Below are positions 1 through 8,345 of a stretch of DNA of 15,981 bases, one piece after another (position 1 is the stretch's first letter; each line of letters starts with the position of its first letter). Both the position numbers and the translations under genes were made by a program. The DNA comes from Podochytrium sp. JEL0797 (lineage: Eukaryota; Chytridiomycota; Chytridiomycetes; Chytridiales; Chytriomycetaceae), in NCBI GenBank assembly GCA_027596195.1, contig JADGJG010000594.1:1-15981 (forward strand), read 5' to 3'. The notes beneath the pieces were generated by a model that was not told the DNA's origin, made no database searches, and saw only the letters and a program-made list of their open reading frames with translations.

Positions 1-560
1 TTCCCTCGCAACCACACCTCCATCCAAACCCCCCTCCCCCATCCTCCCTACACACTTCTCCCCATCCACCCTCCTCATCATCCTCCCAACACCACCAAAC
101 TCACCCACCATCAACCCAACCGCCTGCTTCTCCCCCGCCGCACCACCCGAACCCCACACGCGACTCCAGATCCCTTTGGATGATTCTCCACCACGATCCG
201 CGAGCTTCCCCGCCGTCGAAGACGTGACCCCCGCCGTTGGGATCGTGGTGAAATTCTCGATCCCCCACCATTCAAACACGAGGAGTCGCGCAACGCCTTC
301 GCCGAGGCCGTAGAACATGCCCTGTGTGTGTATAACATTGTGTGTAAGTAAAACAGAGACCGGGTAGGGTGCGTGGTCAGATAAAGTCGGGAAAGGAGAA
401 AAAAAAGCGTGCGAGGTCGTGGTTGTACCTGACAGAAAGGCATGAGGACGAGGGCTGTGACTGTTTGGAGAGGGGTTTGTGGGAGGGTGGGGGGTGGGGG
501 GAGGGACGAGAGGATGTCGAGGTGGGCTGGGGCTGCCGGGCGATCGGCTTCGTTTTGCAT
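1..560 (-). CDS. Mim1/Tom13-like mitochondrial outer-membrane import protein (3' end cut by window edge)
   Basis: Exon 1 is 560-429 (44 codons, phase 0), the intron is 428-322 (107 nt, GTACAA...CACAG), and exon 2 runs from 321 to the window edge. The start has G at -3. After a Pro-rich N-terminus, residues 31-64 form one hydrophobic segment in which P41-F42-x-x-G45-M46-x-x-G49-x-G51-E52 matches the conserved 'LPFxxGxxxGxGE' membrane segment of fungal Mim1 (Tom13). Mim1 works with Mim2 in the mitochondrial outer membrane to insert alpha-helical outer-membrane proteins and assist TOM assembly. The match spans the exon junction, which supports the splice. Odd: Mim1 proteins usually end soon after the membrane helix, but here the frame stays open to position 1 through Gly/Arg-rich sequence. 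A second donor (GTGAGT, 104-99) may end exon 2 at 105, so that tail may be intronic. Identification rests on one short motif, so it is likely but not certain. Confidence 0.62.
481..505 (+). other. G-quadruplex-capable G-tract inside Mim1-like exon 1
   Basis: The plus strand carries four or more runs of at least 3 G separated by single A or T bases. This is the classic short-loop G-quadruplex pattern. It lies on the template strand of the Mim1-like gene, which reads it as codons for a Pro-rich stretch (residues about 19-27), so the repeat may simply reflect proline codons. Structure formation is inferred from pattern only. Confidence 0.5.
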
Positions 561-715
561 TTCGGATTTGTTTTTTCGAAAGGAACTCTCTCACCCACAC
601 ACACACCCTCTCTATCTCTTACAAACCCCAAAGTTTTATACAGCGAAATCGTCTACAAAAACGCGTCAAGTTTCCCCCCAAACAAAAAAATAAACTAAAA
701 ACAACACAAAAAACT
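561..715. other. Intergenic spacer between Mim1-like and Sts1-like genes
   Basis: 155 bp separating two genes read leftward. It holds the 3' flank of the Sts1-like gene and the 5' flank of the Mim1-like gene. It has a (CA)-rich stretch near 594-606 and an A-rich tract at 682-713. No canonical AATAAA on the minus strand or TATA box stands out. Confidence 0.4.
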
Positions 716-2192
716 CTACACAATCGAAGCCTGATCCAACGCACACTCGACCGCTTCCAACACCCCCCGAAACTCTTGAATCTCGCTCGAAAAGCCATGA
801 CACGCCTTCACAACGCGCACGAGTTGCTCGAGCTCCGACTTGCGCACCTGCGATTGCAATGCCGGAACCAGCAGCTGCGGTTGCGGCTGTGGCGAACCGT
901 CAATAGCGGAAGGTGGAAGGTCCAAAGGCGCGGGTGAGACGGGGGAAGGCAACGCCGACGACTGGGCTGACGACAAGGACGCCGCCGACGACGACGACGG
1001 CAACGACGCGACACCACCACCCCGCACCTCCTCTCGCCCCTTCACATCCACCACACTACACTTCCACACCGCCACCTTCAACCCCGCGGCCACCTTCTTC
1101 CACACCCCCTGCGCGAGCTTATTGTTCCTCGGGTCGTCCCACACGGGGACCGCGTCGGCCGTCTCGAGCGCGAGTGGGGCGAAAAAGACGATATAGTCGC
1201 GGTACATTTGGCCGTCGAGCAAGTTTTGAGAGTGCTTGGACATGCAGTTACGGAGGTGGGAGAGGGCGCCGGAGCATTTGCGGAACCAGGTCGAGTCGCG
1301 TGGGGAAGGGGTTTGTGGGGTGACGGTGGTGCGGAGGGGGGGGAGGAATTTGGTGAGGGTTGCGAGGGAGTCTTTGATTTCGGATTCGATGGCGCTGGGG
1401 TTGGGGTTTTTTTTAGTGAAATAGAACCAGGGGGATGGATGTGGTTGAGAAGGTCTGAATTCGAGCACGCATTACCTGTAATCGACCTTGGGCGGCAACA
1501 GGAGCATCAGGTCGGATTGGAAATCAAGATCGCCTGCGGCAGTGCGTCGTTCGACAAGTTGAAGCAGCAGCTTTGTGATTTGCGAGTGCGAGTGGGCAAT
1601 CAGGCGGGAGCCGAATTCAAAGTTTTTGTTTGCGGCGGTGGTGTCTAGGACAAGAGAGTCAGTTTTCAGGCGAGGCGTGGGAAGTCGCTGAAATTGACAG
1701 CGGGTCAAAAAATGCGACGCTCGTGTGCGCTTGTGTGAGTGTGCGCTTGTGTAGAAGGGGAGGGAGTGCGAGAGGGAGAGAGGGAGAGAGGAGAGGGGAG
1801 AGAGTGGAGGGGTGCGAGGGTGGAGTGGAGTGTTTCAACCAGGCAGTGTGTGTGTGGTCAACGAAGGGTTCACAAGCAAGGTCGCTACAAAAAGGCTACT
1901 CTGATTACTCACTCGAAGGACGGCGCTTCTGCGGATGAAGGCGCGGCTCGCTGGGCAGCTGCTGCTGCGGCGGCGGCGGCAACTCGGAGGCTTTGCGCTT
2001 GCGGCCTGCGCCGACAACAACGGCGACTTCGTCTTGCGGCGCAACAAGCGGCAAAGCATCGCCAAGCGACGGCGACCGCAAAAACGCCGCAAGCGCGGGT
2101 GGCGACGCTGAGGCGTCTGAAGGGGCGGCAAAATGGCGGGTGTTGGCGCGCATGGCAAAGTGACAAACTGTTTTTTTGTTGCTTGGTTTCAT
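716..2192 (-). CDS. Sts1/Cut8-family nuclear proteasome tethering protein
   Basis: Three exons: 2192-1913, 1644-1476 and 1394-716; about 375 aa. Introns are 1912-1645 (268 nt, GTGAGT, branch CTGAC, CTAG) and 1475-1395 (81 nt, GTAATG...CCCAG). Both junctions keep frame. Sts1 (budding yeast) and Cut8 (fission yeast) hold the 26S proteasome in or at the nucleus. Seen here: a low-complexity N-terminus with basic nuclear-localisation clusters (RKRK at 64-67, KRR at 89-91), then a helical core from about 95 to 250. In that core a 'LPP' pair of helices (near 142-168) is followed by 'STWFRKCSGALSHL', a 'F..PLALETADAVPVWDDPRNN' segment (WDDPRNN at 235-241) and a helix containing W. This order matches the family signature around 'lPxWDnxxnN'. 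A Ser/Pro/Gln linker leads to a C-terminal helix. An in-frame ATG at 2153 is an alternative start. No sequence search was run, so the family call rests on motif order. Confidence 0.68.
1753..1830 (+). repeat. Polypurine (GA/GGA)-rich low-complexity tract
   Basis: A nearly pure purine stretch on the plus strand made of GAGG/GAGA units. It lies within intron 1 of the Sts1-like gene, where it is a long polypyrimidine tract in the transcript. It may explain why this intron (268 nt) is much longer than the others in the window. It is simple-sequence DNA, with possible triplex-forming character inferred from composition only. Confidence 0.6.
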
Positions 2193-2365
2193 TGCAGGGT
2201 GGCGAGGCCTTCCCTTCGCTTGGCCCGAAATGAAATTGTTTTTTATTTTATTTGGTTTTTAGCGATTAGAACGAACACGTGTCTAGCCGATTATAACTCA
2301 ATTACAACCCATTTTGCTTCTTCTTTCAATGTGCCTCGTTTTGGAGAACAAAAGCAAACACATTT
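2193..2365. other. Intergenic spacer between TRP-like and Sts1-like genes
   Basis: 173 bp between two leftward genes, AT-rich compared with the flanking coding DNA (for example 2233-2262). It should hold the 3' UTR of the channel gene and the promoter and 5' UTR of the Sts1-like gene. No convincing element was recognised. Confidence 0.4.
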
Positions 2366-5300
2366 TTAATTATTCGAAGGTGACAAAAGGGAATTCACAG
2401 ACACGTTTGCACTGCCCCGCCTTGAACTAGCTGAAGCGACTCGCGGGCGGAAACTGGGATCCAGCAGCGCAGTAATGCGTCCGATTTCTTGCGAAAGTTT
2501 CGCCATGCCAAGTTTTTGAGCCGACCCCTCCTTCTCCACCGTATTGAGCTCATTTTCCACAAGGTCTTCGAGCCTCTTAATCCGTTCTCGATTCGTTTTG
2601 GCTTCTTGTCTCAGAAACCTCTCCATGTTGCGCAAACTCTCGGTGATCACGTCAAGTTGACCTGATACAACCGGCATCTTAGAATCCATTTGGCCAACGT
2701 CTGACGCGAGGATAGTGATGGGTGGTTGAATAGATAATGATGTCTTGCTGCCTGAGGCTACCAACGAATCTCGTTTTGATGGTTCAACCGGTTTCGCGGC
2801 GCCACCAGCCATGAGGACAGTCCAAATAGAAGGTCGTCTGGTTCCGGTCATTACCGCGATTGGAGTGCTTTTTGCTGACTGCTGCCTCGTCGGTGGTTGA
2901 TCGTTTGGTGTAAGTATTTGAGATACGGGTTGATCCATCGCCATAACCTTTTGGGAACGATCCCTCGCCGTTGTCCTTTGTGAGTCCGTATCTTGTGGCG
3001 TTGCTGCTGGTACCATGCTTGTGTTGTCCAGATCATTGACGGCTGACTCTGACATCTCGAGTATGTTGCTTTCTTTGACAGCAAGAGGCTTCGATGGAGG
3101 AGGAGAAGGCAAAGCCACTGGCGGCAACGGAAGACTCTGCTCTTCCGAAAACACTCTCGTCGACGCCACAATGGGAGGAAGCAACCCCTTCAACTTGCGA
3201 TCCTTTGTCATCACGGGTGAAGGCGGAATCACGGGAAGATCATCCAAATCAATCAAGGACTGTTTCCCCACGGCCCCCGTCACAGGTGGCGCGCCGGTGG
3301 AAGGAAACCCGAGCGTCGCCATGATATTCCCCCACATGTTGGACGTGGGTGGTTCATAATTCTCATCCACGTGTTCCTGCATCTTTGTCCGTTGCGGTGC
3401 GTTCCCAGACTCATGCATGGGTTCCGTTTCCTCCGTCTGGGCCGTCTCCAACGCGCGGCACGTCATGAGAGGCCACCAGGCTGTCTTGTGGACAAACTCT
3501 TGCGGCCACGAGTACAACACGATACTCTTGTTCATGAGCTGCGTTTTGAATTCCTCCGTCCCGCGTTCGGCGGACTCGTCGTAGCTGCTCGAGGTTGGGT
3601 AGATTTGGCCTCGCTTTTTAGAGGGAACGTCGAGGTTGAATTGGGAGGGTGGGTGGTTGGCTGTAATGGTGTATCGGGCGGGCCAGGGCCAGAAGAGTTC
3701 GAGGTCGACCATGATTCCGGCGATTTCGAGGAGCCAGGCGGCGTTCATGTTGGAGTGGATGTCGGCTACGTTGACTGTCATCAAGGCGATAATGATGTTC
3801 ACCTGTGCAAAAGTGGATGATTAGCTTATTGACTACAGGAAACGGGGGAGTTTTTGACTTTACCAAGAAAATGATAAAGCAGACGTAGAACAGGAACCGA
3901 AGAACAAACACTTCCGGGTTCGACGAGTAATCCAAAACACTGCAAACGACTTATGTTCAATTTTGCACTCCAAGCGAACTCCATCCAAACTGTTTGCTCA
4001 CCTGTAATCCGTCATGGCCATCGTCAAAACACTCTGAATAGAAACCCCAATACTACTAAAATGAGGCGCCGTCCCATTCTCCAACCTCGAAGCCTGAAAC
4101 TCAATAATATAAAACGCAATCGTGAACCCAAGCGCCATCACCCCATACGGAATCAAAATCGGTAGAATATTCACTGAAGCCGTAACCCAAAGCCTGACAA
4201 GCGGTCCGACCGACGGAAGAACTCTCAAATGACTAATAATCCTCAGCGCGCAAAAAATCATGACAAGGGACATGAGGATGGGTTCAATGTATTGACCCAA
4301 ATGGAGACCCACAATCACGACGTAGAGGATCGTGAAGTGGATGCCTGTGTCGATGATGTTGGAGGAGCTGTGGAAGTATTTCATGGGTTCGTCGTGGAGT
4401 TCGCGGATTTCTTGGACGATAAAGAAGCACGAGAGGAAGGCGACGACGTAGCTTAAGGGGAAGACGTAGGTTGGGAGGTAGAAGAGGGTTGTTGAGTTTT
4501 GTTGTTGGACGACGGCGATGCATACGATTGCGAGGCAGGGGACGTATACGCTGTTCTTGGCTTTAGAAAACGCGAGGAAGAGGGGTAATAAACTGACTTT
4601 TACCTCCATACAAAGAACTGCGCCGCAAACCTCAACCAAAACTTCCCTCTCGACCAATGAAACTCCATCAACGCTCTCATGACAGGTTGCAACGTAATCT
4701 GAGGATTATCTTCCGCCAGCAAACGAATAAATGGACTCGTGGTGGGTGTCCACGCCTCCAAAAACAAGGGAGTATGAACAGCATCAGCCGTCAACAGCGA
4801 TTCAGGTCCCGCACAAATAACGCTTTCCATCTCCATATCATCTTTCCCAGATCCCGCCTGTTTCAACATCCCATCCATCACCAACCTAGGCCAAATATGG
4901 AGCGTCCCCGTCCCAATCTGACGCTTAAAAAAGATGGCATCATACAAATTCAACGTCCCCAACCGCACACCATGAACCGGTTTCGCCTTAATCTCCGGTT
5001 CCGCATTCGACCCACACGGCACACACCCGGGAATCGGAATACAAGACAACTGTTCCAAAAACCACGACGCTTCCCGCGGGAACCGTTTCGACACGAGCGG
5101 GAGGAGACAGAGCGCTTCCGATTTCCTGTACACGAGCGGGATGCACGATGGTTCCATCTTTTCGTCCGGTTTTAAGAGCGATTCGAGCAGGAGGTGGACA
5201 ATGTTTTGGTGTCCTAGTTCAACGGCTTCGCGGAGCTCGCTGTTGATGGCTTTGGGGACCCATCCCTTTTCGACGAGGACCCACGCGATGGTGGAGAGGT

Positions 5301-6618
5301 TGAGGCCGCAGACTGCGTGGAATGTTTGGGCAATGAATGTTTTGTGGTGTTGAGGGGTGACGGTTGTGGGCATGTAGGCTGCACAAGGGTCCGAGTAAAA
5401 CTCAATCAGTTCTGTTACTGTGGAGGGATGCGCGCGTCCGGCTGCAGCGGAGAGGAATATGAAAATGTAGGAGGAAATGGCCATGAAATCCATAAACTGT
5501 TTGGGATCCTCTGTGGTTGGGTCGTCGGGCGGCATTCCGAGTTCGGTGTTGAGTTGAGCTTGCATGGCCCGATCCATGACGAAAAGCTCCAATAATGCAA
5601 GGAAATGGTCGGCTCCTCGCATTGCTGCCGGAATAAAAGACGTGACGATCCCCTCGGAGGTAATTTTTTCAGCAAGGTTGTCAATCACGATCCTCACGCA
5701 ATCCGACTTTTGAGTGTGAGCCGCGTATTCCAGAATCGAGTTGACTGTGTTCTTGTTCATGTAATTCCCAGCCATCGAGAAAAGAGCGTCCATAAACTTG
5801 TCCGATTTTTTGTTTTCCGTGTGAATCACATTCAACACGGCCAAACGCGGCACAATCTCATCCTCGAGCATGAAATCGGTAATTTTCGAAGTCACGATAG
5901 GCCAAACCAATTCCAACAGAACATGCCCAATTTTGAATTTGGGCAGCAGATACAACGCCTTGTGGAGTGCCGAAGCGCGAAACATTTGAAAATCCTGCTG
6001 AATCATGCTTTTAAAGTATTCACTCGCTTCCTGGCGTAGCGTCTTGAACTCTTGTCGATTCGATTCCGATTCGTCCGTGTCTTCATCCAGTTCGGGGACC
6101 AACGACGCTCGTCCCTGCACGGGGATCGCAAAACGCGCCCAAATCTCCTTATCCGCCGCTTCATCCCGTTGCGCATCCTCCTCCGCATGTCGATCATTCG
6201 CATACTGTTCCGCATCGAGAGCATACTGCAACGACTCGATATGATACACCAAGTTGTTTTCAGGCTCGTGGCTGAAGCAAGGCACCTTGAGTTGTTCCAC
6301 GACGCGACGGTATCGCGAGATGCTCCATTTTCCAACAGAGTAAGCGGCTGTCACGTATTCCGGGACATGGGTCACGTCTGCGTGGGTGATTGTGGCGTTT
6401 TTGCCTTTGAGGAAGGATTTGTGGAAGGTTTTGATCACGTCGCGGCGGAGGTCGTTGTCAAAGAGTTCGAGGATGCCGCGATCGGAAATGCTGTTTTATA
6501 AGGAGAAGGGGTATCTTTTGTAGCTGTGTTTTGATAGAAAAGAGTTGGAAAATGGCCAAAACCTCGCTGATCGGCCAATCTTTTTTAGATCCTCGACGGT
6601 AATGTCCGTGTTGGACAT
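2366..6618 (-). CDS. TRP-like six-transmembrane cation channel
   Basis: Five exons: 6618-6563, 6490-4604, 4550-4002, 3939-3864 and 3802-2366; introns of 72, 53, 62 and 61 nt; about 1334 aa, with frame kept at every junction. The first donor (GTTTTG) is weak. The long cytosolic N-terminus has ankyrin-like helical hairpins at roughly 215-420 but no clean ankyrin consensus. Hydrophobic segments follow the ion-transport plan: S1 about 640-662, S2 670-694, S3 713-732, S4 736-756, S5 768-797, a pore loop at 812-830 ending 'VLTMAMTDY', and S6 at 843-866 ('FLFYVCFIIFLVNIIIALM'), which is assembled only after splicing. S4 has few charges and leads into 'LRVLPSVGPLV', a TRP-like rather than voltage-gated pattern. 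After S6 come a Pro/Ser-rich cytosolic tail and a coiled coil at about 1241-1303, a likely tetramerisation element. D829 in the pore may help cation selectivity. TRP subfamily is unresolved; the start at 6618 is the first clear ATG before the conserved frame (A at -3). Confidence 0.78.
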
Positions 6619-7072
6619 GTTTGCCGTGGCTTCAACTGTTATATGTACACGATGGCTATCCTTGAACTTCATGGACAGAGATGGATCCCGGAGATGTGGA
6701 TATTTGACAGAAAACCAAAGTTGACAATTCCACACATCCACCTTCCTCAAATGGATGTAGAAATGAGAAAGAGTCAGGAGAGACATTATATGCCTCGAAC
6801 TGAAAAGGGATTTAAACTCAAATGCGAGGCCCGGACGAAAAATCCATCAATCATCACATGATTGTGAAACCATTCCGATCAGGAATCGCCATTGCCGAAA
6901 GCAATGCTCATCCTAGCTGGCAGCACATTTAACCACTGTCCGAGGATGTAGGGAAACGGCTAATTGAAATTCGTTTCTGTTGCATGCTTGGCCCTCACAC
7001 GCCAATGAAATTTTTTTGGAGGCACGTGCGCGAGTGTGATCACCAACGTTGGTCGGTTCAGCCAATAAAATC
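6619..7072. promoter_or_regulatory. Divergent intergenic region between TRP-like and single-pass membrane protein genes
   Basis: 454 bp between two divergently transcribed genes, so it probably holds both promoters and 5' UTRs. CCAAT pentamers lie at 7002-7006 and 7062-7066 on the plus strand. The second is only 7 bp before the ATG at 7073 and is more likely transcribed than a promoter element. The channel frame stays open upstream to an ATG at 6786, so a longer N-terminus cannot be excluded, although the added residues show no domain. No TATA box is convincing. Confidence 0.45.
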
Positions 7073-8038
7073 ATGGCCCCGACAGACACCGCAGCATTTT
7101 CTGCTGCGTCCATCACTGCGACTGTCTCCTCTCAACCGCAATCCCAACCTCCAAACCTCCCCAACCGCACAAGCGTGCCCTCCACACAAGCGAGTCCGCT
7201 TCCCTCGTCAACCTCCGTGGTACAGCCAGCTGGAACGATAACCCCCGCAGCAATGGCCCCTGCACCGTCCCCCCCAGAACTCTCCCATATGAATGCGCAA
7301 CAACGCGCAAGCAACCCGGATCCATCCACCTCATTCTCAGGGTCCTCCTCAATCTCCACCACTCCCATTACCACCTTCATGAACAACCCTTCCCTGCCCT
7401 TACCAATGGCTCCTTCAGATTCAGAATCCATCGAAAGCAGTAGCAGCGCGGGTGCCAGTCTCTCGTTTGGCGTCATTGTCTGCATCATCTGTGTCTGCGT
7501 TCTCGGCATTGCTCTTGTGGGGTGGGCTCTCAAGAAGTGGTTGCTCCCACCCTCGGAAGGGTTCAAGACGCGTCGATTCGGTGGTGGTACTGTGGACAGC
7601 CGGTCCCTGGAAGAAGCTGCGGTGGAGATGTGGCTTGTCCCGGAAATGAGCCCCAACAAGGACGAGATGATGATGAGTCGTGGGAGGTTGATTCCAGATT
7701 ATGCAGCTGTTGCGGCTGCTGCGACTTGGATCGAGGGTGATGTTGGTGGCATGGAGAACCATTGGTGCAAGGACGAGTGGGTGGTGGCGGAGGATGTGGG
7801 TCGGGGTCGCGATGAGAGGAAGGAGTTGCATCGCAAGAGTACTCTGGGGCGGAGTCTTGTGAGCGATGAGTCGGAATCGGATGTTTCGTTCCATGAGAGT
7901 TTCATGGATCCGTCGACGCGGCAGTTTATGGACGCGCGGATGGCGGCCGCGTATCAGTATTACACGCATCCAGAGTATCAGCATTACTCGTACATGACTC
8001 CGGATGGCGAGGTGGTGTTCCCATATGCGCGTCCTTGA
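7073..8038 (+). CDS. Single-pass Ser/Thr/Pro-rich membrane protein with Tyr-rich cytosolic tail
   Basis: Intronless, 321 aa; the ATG at 7073 has A at -3 and G at +4. I do not recognise a family. Residues 1-129 are rich in Ser, Thr, Pro, Ala and Gln, as in O-glycosylated fungal surface sensors. Residues about 130-153 form a strong transmembrane helix with several Cys ('FGVIVCIICVCVLGIALVGW'), followed by the basic 'KKW'. The 150-residue tail has a Met/Asp patch, a basic and phosphorylatable patch ('RKSTLGRSLVSDESES'), and a Tyr-rich end containing 'YQYYTHPEYQHYSYM', with YxxM/YxxY sequences that could be sorting or phosphorylation sites. No N-terminal signal peptide is visible, so it would be a signal-anchor protein or lack an upstream exon. 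The layout resembles Wsc/Mid2-type stress sensors, but no cysteine-rich extracellular domain is present, so that is only an analogy. Confidence 0.75.
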   Translation: MAPTDTAAFSAASITATVSSQPQSQPPNLPNRTSVPSTQASPLPSSTSVVQPAGTITPAAMAPAPSPPELSHMNAQQRASNPDPSTSFSGSSSISTTPITTFMNNPSLPLPMAPSDSESIESSSSAGASLSFGVIVCIICVCVLGIALVGWALKKWLLPPSEGFKTRRFGGGTVDSRSLEEAAVEMWLVPEMSPNKDEMMMSRGRLIPDYAAVAAAATWIEGDVGGMENHWCKDEWVVAEDVGRGRDERKELHRKSTLGRSLVSDESESDVSFHESFMDPSTRQFMDARMAAAYQYYTHPEYQHYSYMTPDGEVVFPYARP

Positions 8039-8153
8039 CATTTGATACCTTTCCTCCAGTACTTTCATTGTTTCGCTTATAAAATACCTTTTTAGTTATT
8101 TAAATCTCTCCTACTTATTCAGCTACACCCAAAAATCCGCATATTTCAATATT
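8039..8153. other. Convergent 3' spacer
   Basis: 115 bp AT-rich spacer between two genes whose 3' ends face each other. It is expected to hold both polyadenylation regions. 'TTATAAAATA' near 8078 and 'AATATT' near 8149 are the only A/T motifs that stand out; no AATAAA is seen. Confidence 0.4.
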
Positions 8154-8345
8154 CTAAAGTTGCACTCCACCATACCCCTCCCCCAACACTTTGGCCTCAA
8201 AAACCCCTTCCCGCCCCGTCCGCATATTCACCCCATATATCCACACCCCATCCCGAAAATGCACATTGAACGACACCGAATCCCCAACCTCCACCTCCAA
8301 CTGCTCTCCCACCCCGCCACGTTGTGCACCCACCGCCCGTGCGAC
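8154..8345 (-). other. SH3-like domain at the C-terminus of the arrestin-like protein
   Basis: The last 63 residues follow the SH3 pattern: an acidic and hydrophobic 'EQLEVEVGDSVSF' strand pair (ELsfxxGD-like), then 'VWIYGVNMRTGREGVFEAKVL' without its first residue, which matches the W-x-x-G-x-N-x-x-T-G-x-x-G-x-F form common in fungal SH3 proteins. The usual first 'ALYDY' strand is diverged ('ARAVGAQ'), so the Pro-peptide binding surface may be altered. Confidence 0.6.

Noticed and set aside
1739..2233. 164-codon plus-strand frame with Ala/Arg-rich product
   Set aside because: It overlaps the Sts1-like first exon and the polypurine intron tract. Its composition simply reflects the low-complexity DNA.
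4657..5175. 172-codon open frame on the plus strand
   Set aside because: Antisense to the large second exon of the TRP-like channel gene. The product is Arg/Pro/His-rich and domain-free, typical of a shadow frame.
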